Assembly (NCBI RefSeq): GCF_026163565.1 | Contig: NZ_JAPDKN010000041.1 | Location: forward strand, 1 to 64,000 | Origin: Chryseobacterium sp. YIM B08800 | Lineage (GTDB): Bacteria; Bacteroidota; Bacteroidia; Flavobacteriales; Weeksellaceae | Reading direction: 5' to 3' | DNA: 64,000 nucleotides | Part shown: positions 1 to 7,831 of the stretch, one piece after another | Position numbering within the stretch: position 1 is the stretch's first letter | Layout of the letters: each line of letters opens with the position of its first letter | Translations under genes and position numbers: made by a program | The notes under the pieces: model-generated | Told to the model about the DNA's origin: nothing | Databases searched by the model: none | What the model saw: only the letters and a program-made list of their open reading frames with translations

Positions 1-2
1 GA

Positions 3-164
3 ATAAATTTAGTCTTTTTTATAGAATCCAAAGTAAAGGCAAAGTTTAATAAAATAATTTCTTATTTTAAGGAGCAAAGAATAGCAAACAAGTTGCTTAA
101 GCTTGAAGAATATGCGTTATTTTATTATGAAAGATTATCCAGGTTGAGCAGATTTTTAATTTAA
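3..164 (+). CDS. Possible 3' end of an unidentified CDS cut by the window edge
   Basis: Frame 3 stays open from the first bases to a TAA at 162-164, giving about 53 codons rich in Lys, Leu, Tyr and Phe that read like the C-terminus of a soluble helical protein. The other two forward frames close early. No family can be recognised from so short a piece, and the last few codons run into a small inverted repeat. It converges with the minus-strand gene that ends at 201. Treat it as tentative. Confidence 0.3.
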   Translation: MNLVFFIESKVKAKFNKIISYFKEQRIANKLLKLEEYALFYYERLSRLSRFLI

Positions 165-192
165 TGATCTGCGAAATTAGCTCAATCTGCGA
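144..192. repeat. Small nested inverted repeat (GCAGAT/ATCTGC)
   Basis: GCAGAT at 148-153 pairs with ATCTGC at 167-172, and the flanking TTGAGC pairs with GCTCAA further on. The 'ATCTGCGAAATTAG' wording resembles spacer repeats common in Flavobacteriia. It lies between two convergent reading frames, so it may act as a weak bidirectional terminator, although no long T run follows. Confidence 0.4.
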
Positions 193-200
193 GAGAAAAC

Positions 201-2084
201 TCAATCCATATAAGCTCTTGCCTGCTTAATGTATAATTGCTTGTCATCACCCAAATATTTGAATTCAATATCTAAAGGATAGCTTCTTTTTGTCATTTTT
301 CTTTTCTGCCAAAGCAAATACATTTTACGCTCCAAAACCGGAGAAATATCAAACAACTTTTTGATTTCAGTTTCTGTAAGAATTGGTTTTCCGTTGTTTA
401 GGCTTGATGTAGAACGATAATCCACCACAAACGAACCGAATCCGTTGAAATTATGGCAGTAAAATTCGTCACAGGTTACTTCAGGTTCAGGCTTTACAAC
501 AGATTCTTCACCCAGCTGGACATTTACAGTTATGCCATAATATTGTTTGCGGTACAAATTTGTTGTGACTAAAACTCCGTTGGCTTTTTCGTCAGGAAAA
601 GACCGATGTACTAAAACTCCCATTGCGCAACTTTCATGATTGATTCCAAACAAATCACGCTCCTGAAACGCACGGAAATTCCAAAAACTTGACCACACAT
701 CTAAAATTGCTTTTTCTACAGTTTTGTCTGCATCTCCGATGATTGCGGTTTTAGAATCGTACAATCCGGCTCCGTTGAATCCTTCCATATCTTCAGCATT
801 GGTTGAAGAACGGAATCTGAAATTTTTAAAATCAGTTTGAGTATTGAGCTTTTCTTCTATTTTCTTTAAGAGTTCAGGATTTACTTTTGAGCTTTTCACC
901 GTTTTTCTGAATGCTTTTAGTTCCCTCTCCAAGAGCTTTACAGAATCTTTTGGAATCGCATACAATGCATTAATCTTATCTTGAAAATTGTTTGCTTTAA
1001 TATGCTGATCAAAGTAGTAAAACGGAATTGCAAAAGCGTATTCCGGAGTTTTATAGGACTTTAATTCTTTCTGGATCTGCTTTAAAAGTCCAAGATTTGT
1101 AGCTTTTGAACCGATAGAATTGACAATATTTAAAGGCATTGTTGTTTCTAAATCGACCAAATTGGTAACCGAAAGATCTTTCTTCAGAATAATTTCTTTC
1201 ACTGCTTTTTTAGCAGGAATTGGTTTCTGAGAAGCTTTTAATGAATATGAATTTTCTTTGGTTATCAACTCCACTTTCTTACCTAAAAGGTTATTAACAG
1301 ATTGTTTATCCCAAACTTTCGTATCAACATACACCGGAATATTTCTATTTTTTGCCAGCAAAACCAAATGGCTTAAAGGGGTCTGAAGTTCCGTAATAAT
1401 AATCCCGCGCACGGTTGGAATAAATTCCGGAGTTGTATTAATGATGATAATTTCATCAGCTTTAGGATTGAAATCTTCTTTTTTCTGCAAATCATACTTT
1501 TTCAAAATTCCGACATTAGAAGCATTCTCAATCGACTGTTCTGTAATTCGTTTAAAAATAAAATCTGAGAAAACAGTTGGAATTTTTAATGTTTTTTTTG
1601 AATTTAAGCCGATTACATGCGGAGAATTCAGATAAAACTTCAGCTTATCTTTGAAAAACACATTTTTATTGACCTCATTAAAAAAGAAATTGATCAAACC
1701 TGCATTCATCTCGTCTGAAGCAGCCAGTTCCATCACCCAATCATCAGAATCTTCTAAATAATTGATATTGGCGAGAAGATAGGTTCTCTTGTTGGTCGGA
1801 TTGTAAGATTCTTTGTTAAACTCTCCTATTTCCTGACTATATCCCAAAACCTGCGAACAGAAATCATAATGATAGGTATATCTTGTACTGTTAAAGAAGT
1901 ATAATTTTTTCGCACCGTAATCATAAACCACTTTTACAGACTTCATATTCGTAAACTTATCGGTCAACGGTTTTCCGGAAAGATTGAGAAACTGTTGTTT
2001 CTTGGTGATAGAATGCACATAATTATCCTGTGAATACGATAAAAGTGAGAAAGTGAGAAATAAGAATAATAAAATATTTTTCAT
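201..2084 (-). CDS. Secreted dikinase-like protein (glucan water dikinase / PEP synthase superfamily)
   Basis: A 627-residue protein with a clear signal peptide (MKNILLFLFLTFSLLSYSQ). Residues about 210-260 form a swivelling phospho-histidine domain with the motif TPLSHLVLLAKNRNIP (His239). This is followed by a PPDK-type ATP-grasp domain: SIGSKATNLGLL (323-334), RSSTNAEDMEGFNGAG (425-440), and near the C-terminus DIEF and QAR. Histidine domain before nucleotide domain, and the LSH and GAGLYDS wording, match alpha-glucan water dikinases better than pyruvate phosphate dikinase. In that family ATP phosphorylates the histidine and then a polysaccharide. Export across the inner membrane is odd because ATP is scarce there, so the real substrate is unknown. 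Family assignment is firm; activity is inferred. Confidence 0.72.
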   Translation of the reverse strand: MKNILLFLFLTFSLLSYSQDNYVHSITKKQQFLNLSGKPLTDKFTNMKSVKVVYDYGAKKLYFFNSTRYTYHYDFCSQVLGYSQEIGEFNKESYNPTNKRTYLLANINYLEDSDDWVMELAASDEMNAGLINFFFNEVNKNVFFKDKLKFYLNSPHVIGLNSKKTLKIPTVFSDFIFKRITEQSIENASNVGILKKYDLQKKEDFNPKADEIIIINTTPEFIPTVRGIIITELQTPLSHLVLLAKNRNIPVYVDTKVWDKQSVNNLLGKKVELITKENSYSLKASQKPIPAKKAVKEIILKKDLSVTNLVDLETTMPLNIVNSIGSKATNLGLLKQIQKELKSYKTPEYAFAIPFYYFDQHIKANNFQDKINALYAIPKDSVKLLERELKAFRKTVKSSKVNPELLKKIEEKLNTQTDFKNFRFRSSTNAEDMEGFNGAGLYDSKTAIIGDADKTVEKAILDVWSSFWNFRAFQERDLFGINHESCAMGVLVHRSFPDEKANGVLVTTNLYRKQYYGITVNVQLGEESVVKPEPEVTCDEFYCHNFNGFGSFVVDYRSTSSLNNGKPILTETEIKKLFDISPVLERKMYLLWQKRKMTKRSYPLDIEFKYLGDDKQLYIKQARAYMD

Positions 2085-2165
2085 GTCTTTGTGAAGATTA
2101 CCTCACAAATGTAGAAAATATCCTGAATGTGACAAATAGTAATAAACTTGGTGACATTTTGAATT

Positions 2166-2216
2166 CCCCTCCTTTGGAGGGGTGGATTCGACCGAAGGGA
2201 GAAGACGGGGTGGTTT
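2166..2216. repeat. GC-rich hairpin repeat module A
   Basis: CCCCTCC (2166-2172), loop TTT, GGAGGGG (2176-2182) forms a 7-bp GC hairpin, followed by a GTGG..GACGGGGTGGTTTTA tail. The stretch is much richer in GC than its surroundings. It resembles short spacer repeats known from Flavobacterium and Chryseobacterium genomes, where it gives rise to spurious small ORF calls containing 'SPPLEGW'. The spacer 2085-2473 has no gene that I can support; it holds this module, module B and a heptad array. Confidence 0.55.
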
Positions 2217-2266
2217 TAGAATATCTTTTTAAAAAACAGGGAATTATTTTGATATACTCCTACCTT

Positions 2267-2345
2267 CTAGCCCCGATAAAGACGGCATCCTTTTGTGGAG
2301 CAAAGCGGAACAAAAGATATAGTGGATAGCGGGAAAAAGCTACGA
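2267..2345. repeat. Imperfect palindromic repeat module B
   Basis: A 79-bp imperfect palindrome. The left arm CTAGCCCCGATAAAGACGGC plus ATCCTTTTGT faces the right arm ACAAAAGATATAGTGGATAG plus CGGGAAAAAGCTA, and both fold towards a short GC-rich loop (GGAGCAAAGCGGA). I recognise the wording from dispersed REP-like repeats of Flavobacteriia. No transposase is present, so if it moves it must do so in trans. Confidence 0.6.
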
Positions 2346-2353
2346 AAAACATA

Positions 2354-2381
2354 AGTAATCGGTAATGATCAATAGGTAATG
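2354..2381. repeat. Heptad (7-bp period) array, 4 units
   Basis: Four consecutive 7-bp units, AGTAATC, GGTAATG, ATCAATA, GGTAATG, stand directly after palindromic module B. This is one of about eleven arrays in the window with the same period but different unit sequences. No coding or regulatory role is visible. Confidence 0.45.
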
Positions 2382-2473
2382 GTTCTTATTTATTTTTGAT
2401 GGTGAATATTCTTCAAAAGCAAAGTCCCGTTTTGAAAATAAAACGAGACTTCACAGGTAAAAACAAGGTATCT

Positions 2474-4066
2474 TTAGATGACAGGTCCTGCTGCATCTTT
2501 TATTTCTTCTAATAATCTTTTGCGTTCTTGTAATCTTCTTCTGGCAATGACAGATTTCCCGCTGATGAGTCTTATCAATCTTGGGTATTTGAATTTTTCT
2601 TCCCCAAAATGATGCGTCAAAACAAACAATAAAATTCCGAAACCTGCAACGATGATGTAACCGAAAATTTTCTTGTTGGCAGAAAGGATCGCATTGAGCT
2701 GAATACTTTTTAAATTGGCTGAAAGATTTTGTGAAGTAAGCGTCATTCCATCTAAATAAACCGCTAAATTGCCCAAACTTTCAATCTGAAACTGATATTG
2801 AAACCACGAAAATAAAGCCGAGAAAAATCCTACCGCAAGAAATGTACGCCAAACTAAAACCAATCCGATAGCAGCCAACATATCATCGAGTTCCAACTTA
2901 TCTAAAGTATAATACCACACAGAAATAAAGAGCGATCCCATCCCAAAACCTTTCAGAAACATCGGCAAATACCAACTTTCATAATTGAATTCGAGCACCA
3001 TTGAAAAGTACATAATAATCATATACCCTATCATCGCTGAAAATCCTGAAAAGATGAACATTTTAAGAGGTTTTTCTTTTTTAAACCAATATACAGCGAC
3101 AATTCCGGCAAGAATTAATCCAGGGATCATCATTAAATTCAGTTTGGCATTCGTCAATTGGTCATATCCTAAAACTCCGACTGAAAAAATATTTTGAATT
3201 GAAGCAGTTCCTAAAAACATTCCTAAACAAAACAGTAAAAACAATCCGTTTTGAACATTGTTTCGTTTGAAAATTTTGAATGACAAATAAGGTCTTTTCA
3301 AAGTCATCTGACGAATTGCCAACAAAGCAAAACTAACAAACGCAGCTATACTCGCATTAATGATCCTTGTAGAATTCAACCAATCCTGCTGTTTTCCAAA
3401 TGAAAAAACATAAGCCGAAAACATGAAAGTAGAAACAAATAAAAGAATACTCAGCCAATCGATATAATGCAACGGAACTTTTAAAGCAAAATATTTATTA
3501 TGCATAAAGATCCAGCAAATTAAAGCCATCGCAAAACACTGAAGCGATGCGATGATGAAAAACTGTTGCCAATTATAGAGCATCGAAATTTCTACCGCAT
3601 AGTAACCGGAAATCTGCGTCAAAGTTAAAACGAATGTATAAAACACCCCGTAGAAAACCCCTCTTCCACCCATGATGACCATCAACGGAAGAAAAAGCTC
3701 GATGGTGATCATCATTTTTAAAAATCCAATAACCAAAGCACTTACAATGATAATTGCGGGCTCCATGGTAGTCCCATTGATGTAACTTAACAATCCTAAA
3801 AGCACCAATAAAAGCACCACTTTATCACGCACTTTATATCTCATTTTAAATCTGAGAACAACGGGCATACAAGCTCCCATCCCAATAGTTGTAGCGTAAT
3901 TTGCCCACATAAAATATTCAGTAAGATGACCGGTTCCGCTCGTCATAAAGCTGATATTCCCGGCATAAACACCTCCTAAAGGCATTACGACCACAAGCAG
4001 CAAAACTATAAGTAACAGCTGAACAGGCTTTGGAACCCAATCGCTGAAAAGACCTTTGTTATACAT
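2474..4066 (-). CDS. MFS multidrug efflux permease, 14-TM EmrB/QacA type
   Basis: A 530-residue polytopic membrane protein with about fourteen hydrophobic segments, the size and layout of DHA2-family drug:proton antiporters such as EmrB. It begins inside the membrane almost at once (VPKPVQLLLIVLLLVVVMP) and ends in a basic cytoplasmic tail. It is the last gene of a minus-strand cluster with a TolC-like channel and an HlyD/EmrA-like adaptor, so the three should build one tripartite pump spanning both membranes. The 110-bp gap to the adaptor gene holds a heptad hairpin that could lower its expression relative to the upstream genes. Substrate unknown. Confidence 0.88.
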   Translation of the reverse strand: MYNKGLFSDWVPKPVQLLLIVLLLVVVMPLGGVYAGNISFMTSGTGHLTEYFMWANYATTIGMGACMPVVLRFKMRYKVRDKVVLLLVLLGLLSYINGTTMEPAIIIVSALVIGFLKMMITIELFLPLMVIMGGRGVFYGVFYTFVLTLTQISGYYAVEISMLYNWQQFFIIASLQCFAMALICWIFMHNKYFALKVPLHYIDWLSILLFVSTFMFSAYVFSFGKQQDWLNSTRIINASIAAFVSFALLAIRQMTLKRPYLSFKIFKRNNVQNGLFLLFCLGMFLGTASIQNIFSVGVLGYDQLTNAKLNLMMIPGLILAGIVAVYWFKKEKPLKMFIFSGFSAMIGYMIIMYFSMVLEFNYESWYLPMFLKGFGMGSLFISVWYYTLDKLELDDMLAAIGLVLVWRTFLAVGFFSALFSWFQYQFQIESLGNLAVYLDGMTLTSQNLSANLKSIQLNAILSANKKIFGYIIVAGFGILLFVLTHHFGEEKFKYPRLIRLISGKSVIARRRLQERKRLLEEIKDAAGPVI

Positions 4067-4073
4067 TTTTTTA

Positions 4074-4164
4074 TAGATATTAGATTTCAGATATTAGACA
4101 TCAGATTTCCAGCATTCTTCATTTTTTCATACACCAGGTCTGGAATCTGATATCTGAAATCTTT
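4074..4164. repeat. Opposed heptad arrays forming a hairpin inside the efflux operon
   Basis: The left array (4074-4108) consists of units TAGATAT, TAGATTT, CAGATAT, TAGACAT, CAGATTT. The right array (4137-4164) is complementary: GGTCTGG, AATCTGA, TATCTGA, AATCTTT. The arms 4082-4112 and 4140-4162 pair with one 8-nt gap. The element lies in the transcribed gap between the adaptor and permease genes and could act as a processing or attenuation site; that role is inferred. Confidence 0.6.
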
Positions 4165-4176
4165 TAGTCGTTAATT

Positions 4177-5283
4177 TTAATTAACTGAAACATTCATATT
4201 CATCCCTGCGCTAAGTTTAGCGATATCTTCCTTTTTGTTGGAGGCTGTAAACTCAATTCTTACTGGAATTCTCTGCTGTACTTTTATAAAGTTACCGGTA
4301 GAGTTATCTGTCGGAACACTTGAATATCTAGAACCTGTTGCTGCAGAGACCGCCGTTACTGTACCTTCAAATTCTTTTTTACCTAAAGCATCGGCTGTCA
4401 TTTTCATTTTTTGTCCGATCTTAATATTGGGCATTTGGCTTTCTAAAAAGTTTGCGGTTACCCATTTTTGATCATTCAAAACGATAGTTCCTACTTGTTG
4501 ACCCGGCTGGATCAGTTGTCCTTCAGCGATCAATCTTCTTCCCATTACTCCGTCGTAAGGTGCGGTAATCACAGTATATGAAAGATTGATTTTCGCCATT
4601 TCCAATGCAGATTTTGTTCTTTTGATTTCCGCATCGTTAATTCCTAATTTGCTTTTTACTTCAGTTGTAGAAAGATTGGCCGTCTGCTTCTGATTAACCA
4701 AGGTTTCGTATGCCGCTTTTTGAGCATCGTACTCTGTTTTCACCTGGTCGTATTGCTGTTTCGTAACTGCTTCAGAAGCTAAAAGATTTTTGTATCGGTT
4801 TAAATTCTGTTCAGCATTCCAAAGTCTGGCTTTTGCTCCTGCAATATTAGATTCCATAACACTTACGTTATTAGAAACCGTGTTTACCGATGAACTTGTT
4901 GCTGATCTTTGTGCTAAAGCATTTTGATAAGCCGCTTCAGCCTGACCCAATTGAGTAAGAATTTCCCTCTTGTCTAAAATCACCAAAGTATCTCCTTTTT
5001 TTACCGTTTGATGTTCGATAAATCTAATTTCATTGATATAAGCCGAAACTCTTGTATTGATCGGATTAATAAATTCCTCCACTTGAGCTGCTTCGGTATA
5101 CGTTTTATCACCAATGTGAAAATATTGACGAATTAGCCAGAATAAGCCCAAACCAATCACCAGAAAAACGATGATATTTGAAAGGATAGCTCTTATTTTA
5201 TTCTTTTTATTTTGCTTTTTCTTAGCTTCTGCGCTTGAAACCGCAGGTTGTGTATCTTGAGTATTTTGTTCCTTGTTTTCCAT
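4177..5283 (-). CDS. HlyD/EmrA-family membrane fusion protein (efflux adaptor)
   Basis: A 368-residue adaptor with one N-terminal membrane anchor (NIIVFLVIGLGLFWLIRQYF), a biotinyl-lipoyl-like half motif, a long alpha-helical coiled-coil hairpin rich in Ala, Gln and Lys, and a C-terminal beta-barrel ending in GMNMNVSVN. These are the standard parts of EmrA-type proteins that link an inner-membrane MFS pump to TolC. I start it at the ATG at 5283 (MENKEQ) rather than the upstream ATG at 5310, because the nine extra residues (MCSKTYIKT) look like spacer translation. It lies between the TolC and MFS genes on the same strand. Confidence 0.88.
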   Translation of the reverse strand: MENKEQNTQDTQPAVSSAEAKKKQNKKNKIRAILSNIIVFLVIGLGLFWLIRQYFHIGDKTYTEAAQVEEFINPINTRVSAYINEIRFIEHQTVKKGDTLVILDKREILTQLGQAEAAYQNALAQRSATSSSVNTVSNNVSVMESNIAGAKARLWNAEQNLNRYKNLLASEAVTKQQYDQVKTEYDAQKAAYETLVNQKQTANLSTTEVKSKLGINDAEIKRTKSALEMAKINLSYTVITAPYDGVMGRRLIAEGQLIQPGQQVGTIVLNDQKWVTANFLESQMPNIKIGQKMKMTADALGKKEFEGTVTAVSAATGSRYSSVPTDNSTGNFIKVQQRIPVRIEFTASNKKEDIAKLSAGMNMNVSVN

Positions 5284-5388
5284 TGTTTTGATGTATGTTT
5301 TTGAACACAAAGTTCACAGAGTTTTTACTATTAATTGCTTTTTAAGTTTCACAAAGGCGTTTCACTTAAAAGATTTCCGTTTTGATTT

Positions 5389-5549
5389 TTTAAACGCAAA
5401 GATTTTATTCTGAGACATTAGATTTTTAAGTCTGCAAAGGCAAATAAATTTGCTTCGCAAAGCTTATACAGGAGCTTTATAAAACCAACTTGTTAATTCA
5501 TCTTTGCCCACTTTATTTATTTTCATGAATCTTAAACTTTGCGTTTAAA
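5389..5549. repeat. 161-bp spacer element with perfect 13-bp terminal inverted repeats
   Basis: TTTAAACGCAAAG at 5389-5401 is exactly inverted at 5537-5549 (CTTTGCGTTTAAA). The interior carries several further CAAAG/CTTTG words. It fills the gap between the tolC-like and emrA-like genes. Just outside, at 5352-5368, is the word CAAAGGCGTTTCACTTA, which recurs exactly at 41510-41526, so this is a dispersed repeat family. It has the shape of a small non-autonomous element, but no target duplication was identified. Confidence 0.5.
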
Positions 5550-5570
5550 TTTTTCTATAATTAAAAATTG

Positions 5571-6881
5571 CTAAAGCGTTCCTGTTGATTTCAGCAGATT
5601 ATAATATTGATATAGAACATTGATTTCGGCATTCGCCAAATCTAGTTCCGACTGTAGTTTTTGAAGTTGTGCATCAATCATCTCAGCTTGCACAGCCAAT
5701 TGATTAAGATATTTAGCTTCTGTGATTTTATAGTTTTCTTCAGCTAAACTTTTAGCATCATTCAAAATTGCAGTTTGCTGGATCGCTTCCTGATATTTTG
5801 TGTACGCTGCATTCACAGCCATATCAAGATTCTGTTGCACCAAAGTCATTGCATCATTGGCCTGGTTTTTCTGTAGCTCACCAAGCTTCACTCTTTCTTT
5901 GGTTTTATATAAATTATCAATATTATAACTCAAAGAAACACCGCCTTGCCAACCGCTCGAATACATATCCAAAACAGGGTTTCTTGTGGTAATTGGTCGT
6001 TGTAAAGAATATCCTCCAAAACCTGAAAGTGTCGGCATTTTATCAGTTTTAATAACTTCTATGTTTTTATCGGCAACAGCAATATTGGTTTTTGCAGATT
6101 TCATTTGTTGATTGCTATCGTGAGCTAAATTCAGATAATAATCCATCCCGATTCCGGTTTCTTTATTGCCTAAATTTTCTACAGGAATTATCTGAGTTTC
6201 GGAATTTAATCCTAAAGCGATATTCAGATTATAATTGAGAATTTTTCTATTGTTGACTAAGGTTAACATTCCCTGGTCTAAATTTTTAATCGCCAATTCA
6301 CCACGAATCACTTCGTTTCTGGTAACCATTCCTTGCTGGTAAAATTTTTGAATATTTTTCAGCCTTTCCTGAGCCAGCTTTTTATTGTTTTGAATAACAA
6401 CTTCCTGATTTAAAATTTTATAAATATCTAAATAATTAGAAATCACCAAAAACTTGATATCCTGTTTTCTACTTTCAAAATCTAATTCTGAAAGCTGTTC
6501 GCGAAGTCCTGCCAATTCGATAGATTTATTCACCAAACCTCCTTTGAAAATGAGTTGAGTCGCCTGAACACCATACGAACTTCCGTAATGCGGCATCGGA
6601 ATCGTCGTTGAATTGGAAAAATCTTTGTCGATTGCCATTACATTTCCCAAATAGAATTGGCTTGTTGAAGCTGTGATCGTAGGAAGCTTCTGAAGCTTTG
6701 TAATATCTTTCTGCTGTTTGGCAATATCGATATTCTGAGCTGAAACTTTAAGTTGCTGATGATTTTGAATTGCCAATTGGGCAACTTCATCCACTGTCAT
6801 CTGTTTTATGTCTTGTGAAAAAAACAGCGCAGGAAAAAGACCTATCAAAACTGATAGAGCTGTTTTTATGTTTTTTACCAT
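5571..6881 (-). CDS. TolC-family outer membrane efflux protein
   Basis: A 436-residue exported protein with signal peptide (MVKNIKTALSVLIGLFPALFFSQ). It has the two-fold repeated long-helix pattern of OEP/TolC proteins, seen as two Gln/Ala/Asn-rich helical stretches each followed by strand-like segments. TolC trimers form the outer-membrane duct of tripartite pumps. It is the first of three pump genes, followed by the adaptor and the MFS permease. A well-formed promoter and palindromic operator lie just upstream at 6902-6964, next to an AraC-family regulator. Confidence 0.88.
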   Translation of the reverse strand: MVKNIKTALSVLIGLFPALFFSQDIKQMTVDEVAQLAIQNHQQLKVSAQNIDIAKQQKDITKLQKLPTITASTSQFYLGNVMAIDKDFSNSTTIPMPHYGSSYGVQATQLIFKGGLVNKSIELAGLREQLSELDFESRKQDIKFLVISNYLDIYKILNQEVVIQNNKKLAQERLKNIQKFYQQGMVTRNEVIRGELAIKNLDQGMLTLVNNRKILNYNLNIALGLNSETQIIPVENLGNKETGIGMDYYLNLAHDSNQQMKSAKTNIAVADKNIEVIKTDKMPTLSGFGGYSLQRPITTRNPVLDMYSSGWQGGVSLSYNIDNLYKTKERVKLGELQKNQANDAMTLVQQNLDMAVNAAYTKYQEAIQQTAILNDAKSLAEENYKITEAKYLNQLAVQAEMIDAQLQKLQSELDLANAEINVLYQYYNLLKSTGTL

Positions 6882-6901
6882 TTTACCTTGCTTTACAGAT
6901 G

Positions 6902-6964
6902 CAAAGTTAGGCGAAGCATAGATTCAAACAAATGTTTGAATTTTGGAAAAAGATGTTCAAATGT
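6902..6964 (-). promoter_or_regulatory. Promoter and candidate AraC-type operator of the efflux operon
   Basis: Read on the minus strand, the -7 element is TAACTTTG (6902-6909) and the -33 element TTTG (6929-6932). They are separated by exactly 19 bp, matching the Bacteroidota sigma consensus, about 20 nt before the tolC-like start. A perfect 9-2-9 palindrome, ATTCAAACA-AA-TGTTTGAAT (6922-6941), covers the -33 element. ATGTTTGAA at 6932 is echoed by ATGTTCAAA at 6953, a 21-bp spacing that suits an AraC-family dimer. Binding by the adjacent regulator is inferred. Confidence 0.65.
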
Positions 6965-6973
6965 AGGATTCGG

Positions 6974-7825
6974 TTATTGATATTGTTGTCTGTACTGACT
7001 CGGGCTCAGCTCTAAATGTTTCTTAAAAAAGTGTGAAAATGAATATTGGTCACTAAAACCAAGAATTGTAGAAATCTCTGAAACAGGCATTTTAGAAGAG
7101 TTCAAATACACTTTTGCTTCATTGATAACTATAGAAGAAATGATTTGGCTTGCTGACCTTCCTGTCACCGATTTTACTACTGATGAAAGATGTCTGGTTG
7201 TAATCGACTGCCGCTCGGCATAAAACTCCACCGTTCTGTTATTCAAATGATGAGACGACAAATCATTTAGGAAAACAAAAACAATTTCTTCCTGTCTCGA
7301 CATCTGATTCATTGCGCTGTTGTCTTCATTAGAAATGATTCCAGCAATCTGATAGCAAAAAACTGAAAAAAGATGCTCTACAATCTCTTTTTTGTAAGTC
7401 ATTTCGGTTTCAGAATCTAAAATAGATTTTAAAAAATTAACACTTTTCCAAATTAAATCTAAATCATCTTTAGAAAAAGGAACTCCCACATTCATTTGCT
7501 GACGGAAATACCGATAAGTGATTAACCTATTGAATTTCAAAGATAAAGCAGAAATAAATTCACGTTTATAAGAAACCATTCTCGACTGAAAATCATCACT
7601 TACAGAAATCATCTCATAAACCGTTTGCGGATCTGTCACCATAAACGTATTTGCAGTAAGCTCAAGATCATTGAAATGCTGACGAAGCTTTATAGAACCG
7701 CTTTTAATAAAGATAAAAGCAGGATTATCCGGACGGAAAGGCTTATCCACAGATATTCTTTCGAAAATATTATGTTGCGTAAAAACATCAACTCCGAACT
7801 TTTCTAAAGCATTCATTTTATCCAT
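6974..7825 (-). CDS. AraC-family transcriptional regulator
   Basis: A 283-residue regulator. Residues about 1-170 form a cupin-like sensing domain without recognisable ligand residues. Residues about 185-283 hold the two helix-turn-helix motifs of AraC/XylS proteins, ending in the family signature ISTILGFSDQYSFSHFFKKH followed by SPSQYR. It lies 92 bp upstream of the tolC-adaptor-MFS genes on the same strand and just 6 bp after the DUF2891 gene, so it may be cotranscribed with the latter while controlling the former through the operator at 6922-6964. The inducer is unknown. Confidence 0.88.
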   Translation of the reverse strand: MDKMNALEKFGVDVFTQHNIFERISVDKPFRPDNPAFIFIKSGSIKLRQHFNDLELTANTFMVTDPQTVYEMISVSDDFQSRMVSYKREFISALSLKFNRLITYRYFRQQMNVGVPFSKDDLDLIWKSVNFLKSILDSETEMTYKKEIVEHLFSVFCYQIAGIISNEDNSAMNQMSRQEEIVFVFLNDLSSHHLNNRTVEFYAERQSITTRHLSSVVKSVTGRSASQIISSIVINEAKVYLNSSKMPVSEISTILGFSDQYSFSHFFKKHLELSPSQYRQQYQ

Positions 7826-7831
7826 TTAAAT

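Noticed and set aside
2129..2329. A 66-codon plus-strand ORF with 'SPPLEGW'
   Set aside because: It is translated from a known kind of GC-rich hairpin repeat and crosses two repeat modules.
7743..7751. TTATCCACA, a perfect DnaA box, not far from dnaA
   Set aside because: A single box inside the AraC-family coding sequence, with no cluster or AT-rich unwinding region; not evidence for oriC.
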